Shown: one piece after another, positions 8,850 through 17,899 of the stretch
How positions within the stretch are numbered: the first letter of the stretch is position 1
Layout: every line of letters begins with the position of its first letter
Source: Niallia sp052318935
GTDB taxonomy: Bacteria; Bacillota; Bacilli; Bacillales; Cytobacillaceae
Assembly: GCA_052318935.1 (NCBI GenBank)
Contig: JBQRKO010000023.1
DNA: 64,000 bases
Direction: 5' to 3' (one strand)
The notes under the pieces: generated by a model
The model's database searches: none
What the model was told of the DNA's origin: nothing
The model's input: only the letters and a program-made list of their open reading frames with translations
Translations under genes and position numbers: made by a program

Positions 8850-8969
8850 AAAGAAAAGCGGAAGCGCCTTTATCAAGATTAACAACTCCTATCTTTTCTT
8901 ATTTCTCCTATTGCTCTATGAATATATGAGACAACCTAAGGAAATATAACCAAGCTTATTTTTTCACGT

Positions 8970-9320
8970 TCATTTTTCAATAATAACCTGCGCAAAGGCA
9001 TACTCTTTACTATGAGTAATAGATAAATGAACACCTTGTTGAAATGGTTTTGCAATAAAAGGTTTTCCCAAACTATCTTTATCCACCTCAATATCCTGAA
9101 AACTCAATTTTTTACCAATACCAGTTCCCATTGCTTTGCTAAACGCCTCTTTCGCCGCAAACCGCCCAGCTAAATATTCTATTTGTCTAGTCTTCTGGTA
9201 GCTTTTATATATTGTTTGTTCTTTTTCTGTTAAAATACGCTGAACAAACTGTGGTTTTCTATTTATTATTTCTTGCACTCTGCTTAACTCAATTATATCA
9301 ATTCCAATTCCTTTAATCAT
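8970..9320 (-). CDS. acpS: Holo-[acyl-carrier-protein] synthase
   Basis: A 116-residue AcpS-type phosphopantetheinyl transferase that moves 4'-phosphopantetheine from CoA to apo-ACP for fatty-acid synthesis. The metal/CoA motifs are GIGIDIIEL at the N-terminus and GRFAAKEAFSKAMGTG in the middle; HLSITHS lies near the C-terminus. ATG 9320 is chosen because AAGGA lies eight to ten bases upstream, whereas ATG 9329 overlaps it. It is divergent from the rhomboid gene, as ydcA/acpS are in B. subtilis. Confidence 0.96.
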   Translation of the reverse strand: MIKGIGIDIIELSRVQEIINRKPQFVQRILTEKEQTIYKSYQKTRQIEYLAGRFAAKEAFSKAMGTGIGKKLSFQDIEVDKDSLGKPFIAKPFQQGVHLSITHSKEYAFAQVIIEK

Positions 9321-9425
9321 GCGGCACATCCTTCTATTTTCATCAATCAGAGCATAAATTTATTGTATCTTTTCCTTTATATTGGCTATTATGTAGGAAG
9401 GAGAGAACGAGGAGGTTTTATACAA

Positions 9426-10148
9426 TTGTTTACAAGAAGAGAAAGTTTTAAAGAATATATAACATACTATCCAGTTGTTTCAACCATTTTATTTATTCAT
9501 CTTCTATTATATATTTTAACTATTTTCCCTCTATTTCCAAACCAATATATTTTAGAAAAAACAATTGGCGTTAATTTATATATTGTTAATGGGGAATGGT
9601 GGCGTTTGATTACCCCTATTTTTATTCATGGCGGCTTCTCTCATTTTTTATTTAACAGTTTTAGTATCTTTTTATTTGGACCCGCTTTAGAAAAAATTCT
9701 CGGAAAAATTTCTTTTTTGTTTCTTTATCTTGCAACAGGGATCATTGCAAATATTGTTACACTTTTCATTGAACCTTTAACCTATACTCATCTCGGATCA
9801 AGCGGTGCCATTTTTGGATTATTTGGCTATTATATTGCTTTAATTGTTTTTCGGAAAGATATTATATCAAGGAATAATTCCCAAACTATCGCAACCATTG
9901 CTGTCCTTAGTTTAATTATGACATTTCTTCAGCCAAATATTAATATTACAGCGCATCTCGCCGGATTTTTATGCGGTTTACTTATAGGGAGCATTTTCCA
10001 ATCTAAAGGAAAAAACATAGTGAACGCCTATAAAGAGGAATTTTCTAATATAAAGACACATGTCTCCTCTCGAAAAAAAACGCCAACTAAAAATGTAGTG
10101 ATTTGGGCTATTCTTATTATTCTTGCCTTATTAGGATTGTTTAAATAA
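9426..10148 (+). CDS. ydcA: Rhomboid family intramembrane serine protease
   Basis: A 240-residue rhomboid (YdcA type) with six or seven membrane helices. The catalytic serine is in HLGSSGAIFGLFGY and the catalytic histidine in ITAHLAGFLCG. The L1 loop motif EWWRLITPIFIHGGFSH and the following asparagine are intact. It would cleave membrane proteins within the bilayer; substrates are unknown. The TTG at 9426 is chosen: GGAGG lies ten bases upstream and homologues begin at this point (FTRRESF). The longer frame from 9363 has no ribosome site. Confidence 0.9.
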   Translation: MFTRRESFKEYITYYPVVSTILFIHLLLYILTIFPLFPNQYILEKTIGVNLYIVNGEWWRLITPIFIHGGFSHFLFNSFSIFLFGPALEKILGKISFLFLYLATGIIANIVTLFIEPLTYTHLGSSGAIFGLFGYYIALIVFRKDIISRNNSQTIATIAVLSLIMTFLQPNINITAHLAGFLCGLLIGSIFQSKGKNIVNAYKEEFSNIKTHVSSRKKTPTKNVVIWAILIILALLGLFK

Positions 10149-10154
10149 ACTTGT

Positions 10155-10275
10155 TTCAGGCCGTCGACAAACGCTCGCTTTCTTCGTTGTTCGTCTCGAA
10201 AGACAAACGTTTTCGATCAGCCTGAAGTTCCTGCAAAAATGGGTCTCTGAAACTTATATCAGCAAGCCGAAACAA
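10155..10275. repeat. Family F inverted repeat
   Basis: TTTCAGGCCGTCGACAAACG and CGTTTTCGATCAGCCTGAA form an imperfect inverted repeat, with outer arms CTTGTTTC and GAAACAAG. A related copy with a different middle lies at 14735-14850. It separates two convergent genes. Confidence 0.55.
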
Positions 10276-10277
10276 GT

Positions 10278-11720
10278 TCACTCTTTTTTGGAATAAGAAT
10301 ACCAGCTGTAAACCTTTTTAACATCCTCGATTGGCAAGTCAGAAACTGTACCACCAGACCCGCCGACTCCGGAAGCTGCTATTGCATGTAAAGAAGCTAA
10401 ATCCACTCTTTTCTGCAAAAAACCTTCCTTATAACCAAGTGTTTGAATCCGATTTTTTCTCATAATTAAGGTTATTTTCCCTAAGTGCCGAAAAGAAATC
10501 GTTAACTGCTTCTGAGCTAAATGCCATCCTGCTGCACGATAGTTAAGATAACCCCAAAATGGTAATATCACCAGTAAAATAATAGATAACCAACCCCATA
10601 CAGGGAAAAAGAACAAAGAAGCAGCAATTACAGGCAGTGCAATCCAACTATTTCGAAATATATATCTCCATGCAGCAAACTTTGGGGGCGTATGCAAAGC
10701 ATCTGTTATATGATAATCGGGCAAAATCACACCCAATATCTTTTTCATTTTCTCTTTTTTAATAATAGGCAATACTGCCACACTCGATGCTTCATTATCT
10801 GATAAAGATCCTCCAGCACTTTCCAAATGGACGGTCGCCAGACGAAATGGCTGCCTGATTACATTTTCCGTTATTTTTACTGCTTGTATACGATGGAGAG
10901 GAATCGTTATTTGTTTCTTTTCTAACAACCCTCTCGTTATGACCAAATCATCCCCTACTTTTGAAACTGTAAAATTCGCGTATTTCAGCATCGTCATCAT
11001 TAACGAAATAATCCATAATACTAAAAACACTAAAAAGACCAAAAATGTGATAATGGCAACACTGTTTGCTACAATATGCTGAAATTCCTGAAATAGTTTT
11101 TTGTATGGAATAAAGTCGTCAAATTGTGAAACAGTTGCGATAATTGCTGAAAAAACAACACCAACTCCACCAGATGTCGTCGCTAATAAAAGGAGCTCTT
11201 TTTTATTCATTTTATATAGTTCTTGCCTTGTTTCTTCTTGCTGCAGCTCTCCCGATAATTCGCGGTTCACTGACCTATTTTTATCTTTATTTATATACTC
11301 TCGCAATTGCTCTGCATTTTCCTTTGATATGGCAGTTAAAATCGCTTCCGCTTCGTTAGCTCCTCCAGCGGTTTCAATTTTTACTTTTACTAATCGAAAC
11401 GGTCTGTGTAAAATTCCTTCTGTAAAATCAATGCTTTGAATTCTTTCGAACGGAATATAACGTTTCTTTTTTACAAAAATGCCGTGTTCAATTCTCAGTT
11501 CTTTTGATTGTAAATGATAGGTAAAGAAAAACCATGAAAGAATGCCGCTAATAATCGTGATTATCCCAAAACAAATGATGCCGATATTATAATAAGAATC
11601 CCATTTTGAAGCACTGCCGCCTACTATAATAACAGCAAGAAATGGAAAAATTATATCTTTAAGCTGTTTCAAAATATTAAAGACAATCGTGACGGGATGA
11701 AGTTTTTTCGGTTCAAACAT
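10278..11720 (-). CDS. ydbT: PH domain-containing membrane protein YdbT
   Basis: A 480-residue membrane protein with three bacterial PH (bPH2/DUF304) units. Each has the YIPFERIQSID-type core (KRYIPFERIQ, QITIPLHRIQAVK, TLIMRKNRIQTLGY) next to pairs of hydrophobic helices. The pair YdbS-YdbT is conserved in Bacillus; the B. subtilis proteins were linked to resistance to antimicrobial peptides, which here is only analogy. The start overlaps the ydbS stop by eight bases, implying translational coupling. Confidence 0.85.
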   Translation of the reverse strand: MFEPKKLHPVTIVFNILKQLKDIIFPFLAVIIVGGSASKWDSYYNIGIICFGIITIISGILSWFFFTYHLQSKELRIEHGIFVKKKRYIPFERIQSIDFTEGILHRPFRLVKVKIETAGGANEAEAILTAISKENAEQLREYINKDKNRSVNRELSGELQQEETRQELYKMNKKELLLLATTSGGVGVVFSAIIATVSQFDDFIPYKKLFQEFQHIVANSVAIITFLVFLVFLVLWIISLMMTMLKYANFTVSKVGDDLVITRGLLEKKQITIPLHRIQAVKITENVIRQPFRLATVHLESAGGSLSDNEASSVAVLPIIKKEKMKKILGVILPDYHITDALHTPPKFAAWRYIFRNSWIALPVIAASLFFFPVWGWLSIILLVILPFWGYLNYRAAGWHLAQKQLTISFRHLGKITLIMRKNRIQTLGYKEGFLQKRVDLASLHAIAASGVGGSGGTVSDLPIEDVKKVYSWYSYSKKE

Positions 11721-12192
11721 CCTCTTCCGCCACCCTTGCTTTTTTTGAAATATAGTTCCTTAACTCCTCGGCTACATCCGTCCCCAAAACAGGAATTTCA
11801 TGTACTGTGGCAGCAGTAGAAATAGATACAACAGCAAGATCATATTTTCGAAGCACTGGTCCTTGTTTTGTATCAACATGCTGAACACGAACCATTGGTA
11901 CTAGCGTTCTTTTCACTACAAAAACCCCGTGCTGTATTTCTATTTCATCTTCCCTTACTTCATAGCGCCATCTTTTCCACTTTAATGTTGGCAATAATCC
12001 AACAAAAAAATAAAACCAAATAATAAAAAATACTACACTAAAAATAGAAAATAATATGTACCAGTCAAACAGAATCGTAAATGTAATAACCGCTGCACTT
12101 ATAATCAATGGAAATAAGCTTGAAAGCATCCCTGATATTCTCCATACATTTATACCTTTTTCTGATAAGCGATGTTCAGGCTGGTTAAACAT
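11713..12192 (-). CDS. ydbS: PH domain-containing membrane protein YdbS
   Basis: A 159-residue protein with two membrane helices (about residues 20-70) followed by one bPH2 domain (VKRTLVPMVRVQHVDT). It is first in a two-gene unit with ydbT, which it overlaps by eight bases. GGGGGG lies upstream of the ATG. It is probably a partner subunit of YdbT in the cytoplasmic membrane; the biochemical role is not established. Confidence 0.85.
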   Translation of the reverse strand: MFNQPEHRLSEKGINVWRISGMLSSLFPLIISAAVITFTILFDWYILFSIFSVVFFIIWFYFFVGLLPTLKWKRWRYEVREDEIEIQHGVFVVKRTLVPMVRVQHVDTKQGPVLRKYDLAVVSISTAATVHEIPVLGTDVAEELRNYISKKARVAEEDV

Positions 12193-12344
12193 AAATGGAA
12201 TCCCCCCCTTTTTTTCTCGTTCATTTTGATTAACACCCTTTATTATTTACGTGACTATCCCTAGATAGTTTCAAAAAAAGAAAATTAAGCACTTGCAAAC
12301 TCCAACATTATAAAGGTGGTGCGAGGAAAGCCCTTTTAACACAG

Positions 12345-12383
12345 CAAAAAGCCCTTGTGAAGTTAGTTGCTTCACATGGGCTT
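12345..12383 (-). terminator. Terminator of cshA
   Basis: Minus strand: AAGCCCATGTGAAG, short loop, CTTCACAAGGGCTT, then TTT. The long stem lies immediately after the cshA stop. Confidence 0.88.
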
Positions 12384-12388
12384 GGCTT

Positions 12389-13867
12389 TTAGCGGTAAGA
12401 ATTAGATTTTGAATTAGAATAATTTTTATTATTTGTTTGACCTGTTCGTTTGTTGCTGTAGCCTTGACGTTGACGAGAATTGTAATTTTTTCTTCCTCTG
12501 TCTTTATAACCGTTGTTTTTGTCATAAGGCTTGCGGTCACGCTTCATTGGCAATGGTTTTTCTTCTGTTAACTTAACTGGAGTTGTATCCGGTTCTTTTG
12601 TTAACATTTTAAGAACAGCTGCAACAATGGTTCTTGCATCCTTTTGTTCTAATAACTGATCCGCACTTTCTTTGTATGAATCTAAGTTATTTTCATCCAC
12701 TGTTTGCATAATTTTTTCCATCACCGCTTTTTGTTGACCTTCTAACGCTTGATCAACTGTTGGAGGAATCATTTTCTCCATTTTTCTTTTTGTTGTATTT
12801 TCTACAACTTGAAGATATGATCTCTCTCGATACGTAATAAATGTAATCGCTACTCCTTCTTTACCAGCTCTTCCTGTTCTTCCAATGCGGTGAACGTAGC
12901 TTTCTGGATCTTGAGGAATATCAAAGTTATAAACATGTGTTACTCCTGAGATATCTAACCCACGAGCAGCTACATCTGTAGCAACTAATACATCAATTGT
13001 TCCTTCTTTAAACTTTCTAAGTACAGACATGCGTTTAGCTTGGCTTAAATCCCCGTGAATTCCTTCTGCTGTATATCCACGTAAATTTAACGCTTCTGAA
13101 AGTTCGTCAACACGACGTTTCGTACGGCCGAAAATAATTGCTAATTCAGGAGCCTGTATATCTAAAAGTCTTGTCAAAATATCAAATTTAGTTTTTTCTT
13201 GTGTTTCTATATAATATTGATCAATTAATGAAACAGTCATCTCTTTTGCTTTCACTTTGACAACTTGCGGCTCTTTCATAAAGCGCTCAGCCATTCTTCT
13301 AATAGGAGCTGGCATAGTAGCAGAGAATAATAGGGTTTGTCTTTCTGTTGGTATTTTCGAAAGAATTGACTCTATATCATCGATAAAACCCATGTTTAAC
13401 ATTTCATCCGCTTCATCTAAAATAACTGTTTGCACTTGATCTAAACGCAGTGTTTTTCTGTTAATATGATCTAAAATACGCCCTGGTGTCCCTACAATAA
13501 TATGTGGATTTTTCTTTAATGCACGAATTTGACGATTAATATCTTGACCACCGAAAATAGAAAGCACTCTTGTTCGTTTTCCATAACCAATTTTGTATAA
13601 TTCTTCTGAAACTTGAATAGCAAGCTCACGCGTCGGAGCAATAATAATACCTTGTATCACTTCATTTGCCACATCAATTTTATCTACTAAAGGCACGCCA
13701 AACGCAGCTGTTTTTCCAGTACCTGTTTGTGCTTGACCAATTAAATCTTTATTTTGAAGACTTAAAGGAATCGTTTCCGCTTGAATAGGTGTTGCTTCTT
13801 CAAACCCCATTCTTTTTAATGATTTCATCGTGGCAGTACTAATACCTAGATCTTGAAACTTTACCAA
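12389..13867 (-). CDS. cshA: DEAD-box ATP-dependent RNA helicase CshA
   Basis: A 492-residue DEAD-box helicase. Motifs in order: Q motif (GFEEATPIQAETIP), I (AQTGTGKT), Ia (PTRELA), II (DEAD), III (SAT), IV-V (ARGLDIS) and VI (HRIGRTGRAG). The C-terminal tail is rich in Arg, Lys, Asn and Ser (RDRKPYDKNN onward), typical of CshA and likely to bind RNA. CshA helps mRNA decay, ribosome assembly and cold adaptation. The start is TTG at 13867 with AAGGAGA upstream; the ATG at 13891 has no ribosome site. Confidence 0.96.
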   Translation of the reverse strand: MVKFQDLGISTATMKSLKRMGFEEATPIQAETIPLSLQNKDLIGQAQTGTGKTAAFGVPLVDKIDVANEVIQGIIIAPTRELAIQVSEELYKIGYGKRTRVLSIFGGQDINRQIRALKKNPHIIVGTPGRILDHINRKTLRLDQVQTVILDEADEMLNMGFIDDIESILSKIPTERQTLLFSATMPAPIRRMAERFMKEPQVVKVKAKEMTVSLIDQYYIETQEKTKFDILTRLLDIQAPELAIIFGRTKRRVDELSEALNLRGYTAEGIHGDLSQAKRMSVLRKFKEGTIDVLVATDVAARGLDISGVTHVYNFDIPQDPESYVHRIGRTGRAGKEGVAITFITYRERSYLQVVENTTKRKMEKMIPPTVDQALEGQQKAVMEKIMQTVDENNLDSYKESADQLLEQKDARTIVAAVLKMLTKEPDTTPVKLTEEKPLPMKRDRKPYDKNNGYKDRGRKNYNSRQRQGYSNKRTGQTNNKNYSNSKSNSYR

Positions 13868-14040
13868 TATATCCAATCTCCTTCTAGTCATTAAAAATAT
13901 TCACATGATGGGTATGCCATCTTACTAATATGTATCCCTTTTCCTATCAACGAAACATATTAAAATGGATGTTGTTTATTATCCACATTCCACTATTCCC
14001 CGAATAATTAACTAAAAAACTAAACAAGTTTACATATAAG

Positions 14041-14192
14041 AGGTTGTTCAAAAAGTTCAAGAACACAAGCTTGTGAATCTCTTCGTTACGTCGTCCCAGT
14101 TCTCCCGTAGCAAAACTACCCTACGTTCCAGGCTTCGTGACTTCCGCACTTAGACTTCTCCGCTCAAATCGTCCTCTTTTTTGAACACACAC
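14041..14192. repeat. Family E inverted repeat, copy E1
   Basis: Begins AGGTTGTTCAAAAAG and ends CTTTTTTGAACACACAC; TATAAGA occurs at both flanks. Related copies lie at 15690-15836 and 17791-17880. Confidence 0.6.
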
Positions 14193-14734
14193 TATAAGAA
14201 ATGAAAAGTTTTGATAGATTTAATCAATCCATCATTTACTTTAACTGGAGAACTTGAGGCAATATGCTTATTTGTCAAATATAAATAGCATGAGATACCG
14301 TAAAATTGAATTCTGCTATGAGGAAATATTTCAAATGACTTCCATATTTTTTTACATTTACAGCTACTGTTTTTACAGTTAGCCAAAGACAAAGAAATTT
14401 CTTGTTTGTAACTGCTATTGCGAAATTTCTCTCTATTTGACAACTTTCTTTATACACAACTGTATAGCATGAGGGGCAGCAGCAACCAAAAACCGACCAC
14501 TTTCGCTTTAAATTTGTTCATTTGACGAAAGAAAATCTCTATTATCAATATACTTTTACACAGCTAATACATGCTATTTTTCCCTATACACTTTAAAAAT
14601 AATCTTATCACTTACATATTAGCTTTGCAATTATATGGCCTTTTTAAAAATAGGCACTTTTTCAGAAGCTAGGCTGCTTGTTTCTTTCCTATACATTATG
14701 GAACAAGGGAACTTAATGTTTTGGATAGGGGTTT

Positions 14735-14850
14735 TTCAGGCTGTCGACAATCGTTTGCTTTCTTCAGATGCATATTACCTCAACACGTTAACTCTGCTCT
14801 TCACAAGACTACATAATTGGAAAGACAAACTTTTTCGATCACCCTGAAAA
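14735..14850. repeat. Family F inverted repeat, second copy
   Basis: TTTTCAGGCTGTCGACAATCG on the left and CTTTTTCGATCACCCTGAAAA on the right match the ends of the 10155-10275 repeat. The middle differs. Confidence 0.5.
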
Positions 14851-14895
14851 TTCGCAGATAAATTATGGTACATTTTCTAATTTTGAAGAAATACA

Positions 14896-15579
14896 TTATT
14901 TTAAAAAGGAAAGAATTTCTGTAAATAGTTTTTCTTTTTCATTGCAATGGCAAATTAAATGATCCGATTCCTTTATATACAATAGTCTTTTTTCTTTTGC
15001 ACGGATAGTATTATATAAATATTTTGCGCTTTTTATAGGTACTAGTCCATCATTTTCTCCTTGTGCGATAAATGTTGGCACATGTACCTTGCTCAAAAAC
15101 GGACGAATATAATGCACTAACTTTCGAAATTGAACAGTCGCTGTTATAGGAGTAGACTTCATTTTTCTTCTATATCGACTAAATAGTTCGTTGTTTTTTA
15201 AATTACCTTTCCAAAAGTCATTTGCCATATATTTAATCTCGCCCCACATTTTAGATGGATTACCAAAATAAGCAGAAGCGCTCAATAGTATTAATTTTTT
15301 TACAGGATAATGAATAGCTAAGTAACTAGCTATTAACCCGCCCATGGAAAATCCAATTACATACACGGTTTTCTCTCTTTGCAGAAGTCTTTTCAGCTCA
15401 TATTCGGCATGTTCAATCCATTCATTAAAATGAATGCCTTGTAATTGAAGGTTTTCCCCGTGTCCTGGCAGTGTTGGAATCACACATTCCCAATTTGTAT
15501 GCTGTTCAAGAAAATTTGCCAATGGTTCTACTTCCCTGGGTGATCCAGTAAAACCATGGATACATAAACAAGCAACCAT
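14896..15579 (-). CDS. Alpha/beta hydrolase (carboxylesterase-like)
   Basis: A 227-residue hydrolase of the Est30-type carboxylesterase group. The oxyanion motif is HGFTGSP near the N-terminus, the nucleophile serine is in GFSMGG, the acid aspartate in GENDGLVP and the histidine in SDHLICH. No signal peptide, so it is probably cytoplasmic. The substrate cannot be told from sequence. ATG 15579 is preferred to GTG 15591 because AGGTGG lies eight bases upstream. It stands alone, flanked by repeats on both sides. Confidence 0.85.
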   Translation of the reverse strand: MVACLCIHGFTGSPREVEPLANFLEQHTNWECVIPTLPGHGENLQLQGIHFNEWIEHAEYELKRLLQREKTVYVIGFSMGGLIASYLAIHYPVKKLILLSASAYFGNPSKMWGEIKYMANDFWKGNLKNNELFSRYRRKMKSTPITATVQFRKLVHYIRPFLSKVHVPTFIAQGENDGLVPIKSAKYLYNTIRAKEKRLLYIKESDHLICHCNEKEKLFTEILSFLK

Positions 15580-15689
15580 CAGACATACCACCTTTCCTTC
15601 CCAACATATATATTAAATAGTATATGAGTATTTTCAATGAACCAAGCATAAATTCAACCGAAATCCCATCTTCACATAAATGCTTATTC

Positions 15690-15836
15690 AAAAAGGGCCT
15701 TCCACAGGATGTGGTGACTTCAACGTTGCTCACAGGACGTGAGCGTTTTTAGTTGAAGATCCTCTAGTTAACGGAGAAGTAATCAAACGAAGAAATTGAC
15801 CGCTTAACATTTAATGGATTTTCGAACATCCTAAAT
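15690..15836. repeat. Family E-related repeat, copy E3
   Basis: Begins TTATTCAAAAAGGGCC and ends TTCGAACATCC, with an internal inverted repeat GTTGAAGTC-like arms around GACGTGAGCG. It is more diverged than E1 and E2. Confidence 0.4.
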
Positions 15837-15871
15837 TATATTTTATACTATTAGTGTAAATATATCCATTA

Positions 15872-17218
15872 TTATAACTTATCATCTACCAACTTAAGGG
15901 AAAGCTGATGATTCACTTCATTTAACTGCTCTGCCATTTGTGCTACTTGATAGGATGCTCCTGTTATTTCTTCAAATGTTCGTTGAAATTCATCCATAAT
16001 TGTGTTGAAATTATTAATTCTCTCGGAATTGTTTTTTACGCTTCCGACTGTGTTATTTAGTATAGAAATAATTTTCTCATTAACAGATCTTAATAAGCTG
16101 GCATCTTGAGCTATCCGTTGATAACTGGATTCAAATTTGTCTACCGTATTTTGAACAGTGCTGATTTGCCCATGAATATTGTCTAATGATGCTTGGGTTT
16201 GTGTAGCAAGTTTTCTTACTTCTTGAGCAACTACTGAAAATCCTCTGCCATGAACACCAGCTCTTTCCGCTTCGATCGCCGCATTTAATGATAAAATATT
16301 CGTTTGATTTGAGATACCTCTGATTGTTTGCACAATCACTCCTATTTCATTTGAACTAGCGGTTAAAAGTTTGGTTAGGTGCTGGGTCTCTTCTATTAAA
16401 GTAACAACTGCATCTACTTGTTTTAAGGAAGATGTTACCTCTTGTTTTCCAAGTTCTACTGTCCGAAGTGTATCTGTGGATATAGTACTAATGCCATTTA
16501 CTTCGGATAACATTTGATTTAACAATTTCTCTTTATCAAAAATAGCAGATGTAGTTTCTTCTGCTCCCGCTGCCAATGTCGCTGCGGAATCATCCAACTG
16601 CTGCTGCAATATTTGAATTTCACTTAATTTCATCATAGATGCTGTATATGCTTCTATATAAGTAGAGATCCCAATCTGCATATCAAAGGAACATAATTTT
16701 TGAAAAGAAAAATATAATTGTTTTATTTTGTTTATTGGTAAATTTTCATCTAATAAAATGGTAAAAAGTTCATTCTGTATTAATGTATATGCACCAATAT
16801 ACCATTCCGGAAATAGTTTAATTTTATTATGAACCTTTCCAATTCTAATACGATTTTCTATATAATTCTCATCCACTTTACCCGATACCATCTCTAATAA
16901 ATATTGAGTTAGTGTTTTTTTTAAGCGGTCAATGGTCGAGTGTTCATTGATTATGTTCATTAAATGAGGAATTCCCTGTAACTTTCCATAAAATGCATTT
17001 ACAATTTTATCAGCATTGTTCACCATAATTGGTTGAAGTTCAAGTAAATGCTCCATATCTTGCTCTGTTAACCCTACAAACTTTGTTTGAAAAGATAAAT
17101 CTCCATTATTAAAAGTGATTGCTGGTTCTTTATTACTCTTTGAGCTAAAATGTGATGGATAACTAGATTTCTCTTCCCCTTTTTTACGATGCAAAAAACC
17201 AAATGGACATCTCGCCAT
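15872..17218 (-). CDS. hemAT: Soluble globin-coupled aerotaxis sensor HemAT
   Basis: A 448-residue heme-based oxygen sensor and chemotaxis transducer. Residues about 40-195 are a globin sensor domain, with the proximal heme histidine at H130 (IRIGKVHNKI) and a tyrosine at 77 (NAFYGKL) matching the ligand-contacting Tyr70 of B. subtilis HemAT. The C-terminal half is a methyl-accepting signalling coiled coil with the conserved hairpin tip EAERAGVHGRGFSVVAQEVR. No membrane segments, so it is a cytoplasmic transducer that signals to CheA/CheW. No che genes are in this window. Confidence 0.93.
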   Translation of the reverse strand: MARCPFGFLHRKKGEEKSSYPSHFSSKSNKEPAITFNNGDLSFQTKFVGLTEQDMEHLLELQPIMVNNADKIVNAFYGKLQGIPHLMNIINEHSTIDRLKKTLTQYLLEMVSGKVDENYIENRIRIGKVHNKIKLFPEWYIGAYTLIQNELFTILLDENLPINKIKQLYFSFQKLCSFDMQIGISTYIEAYTASMMKLSEIQILQQQLDDSAATLAAGAEETTSAIFDKEKLLNQMLSEVNGISTISTDTLRTVELGKQEVTSSLKQVDAVVTLIEETQHLTKLLTASSNEIGVIVQTIRGISNQTNILSLNAAIEAERAGVHGRGFSVVAQEVRKLATQTQASLDNIHGQISTVQNTVDKFESSYQRIAQDASLLRSVNEKIISILNNTVGSVKNNSERINNFNTIMDEFQRTFEEITGASYQVAQMAEQLNEVNHQLSLKLVDDKL

Positions 17219-17324
17219 GTTTAGCCCCCTATCAAATATGAATTTATACCTATAATTTCTAGTATAAATGATTTATTTCGACAATATTCTGCTATTTCTG
17301 AAAAAATTGTGAATTTTTCAAAAA

Positions 17325-17734
17325 GTCTCTTTTCGTATAGATTGTTTTTATTTAATCCGCAGCCTAAATACACTTCGCTTTCCGCGGACGAGTGCCGATC
17401 CTCCTCGTCGCTTTGCTGAGGTCACTGAAAAAGTGGATGCTATGAAATATAGATAGTGAAAATCCAAGCACTCAGAGGTTTTCGTTCGGTTTTCCGAGGC
17501 TTACCAACATGTTGGTCGTTTTCAAACTCTCTATACCATTTTTATCCTACTAAATATAAGGGTTTTACCTATAATTTATATAATAAAACACCTCTTCAGC
17601 GGCCTCGCTTTGCTCCTGTGGGGTCTCGTCTTTCTCGCTTTTCTAAGCAGGAGTCTACGTGTATTCAGACTGCTCAGTGCTTCAGCCATGTTTATTATTT
17701 TATTCAAAAAACAACAAACTTTTAGAAAACAGCC
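17325..17734 (+). mobile_element. Family A element, copy A2, containing a nested D element
   Basis: Ends GTCTCTTTTCG and GAAAACAGCC. Exact 8-bp duplications TTCAAAAA flank it (17317-17324 and 17735-17742). It is about 200 bp longer than a simple A copy because a D element sits in its central hairpin. Confidence 0.85.
17418..17605. mobile_element. Family D element inserted in A2
   Basis: 188 bp with terminal inverted repeat AGGTCACTGAAAAAGTG versus AGGCCGCTGAAGAGGTG. It is flanked by a 9-bp duplication CGCTTTGCT (17409-17417 and 17606-17614) that is single in simple A copies. Confidence 0.8.
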
Positions 17735-17790
17735 TTCAAAAATATAAAATAGGACTTCTATCATAAAAGACGAAGTCCTAAAACTGCTTA

Positions 17791-17880
17791 TAGAGGATGT
17801 TCAAAAAGTCACCAAATGAAAAGTGTGAATCTCTTCATTAGTTTCGCTTCTAATTTGTTACTTTTTTTGAACACATACTT
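17791..17880. repeat. Family E inverted repeat, copy E2
   Basis: Begins TAGAGGATGTTCAAAAAGTC and ends TTTTTTGAACACATACT. It is shorter than E1 and lies just past the murF stop. Confidence 0.55.
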
Positions 17881-17899
17881 ATATTAACTATTCAGATCG

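Larger units (their letters stand above)
13868..14895. other. Repeat-bearing intergenic region without a gene
   Basis: One kilobase with a family E repeat (14041-14192) and a family F repeat (14735-14850). The rest is AT-rich. Two short minus-strand frames at 14192-14457 have no ribosome site and no recognisable family. I see no real gene. Confidence 0.6.

Noticed and set aside
12271..12540. Minus-strand frame overlapping the cshA 3' end
   Set aside because: It is a shifted frame of the Arg/Asn-rich cshA tail and runs through the terminator.
14192..14457. Two overlapping minus-strand frames of 60-83 codons
   Set aside because: Low complexity, no ribosome site and no family resemblance; partly overlaps the end of repeat E1.
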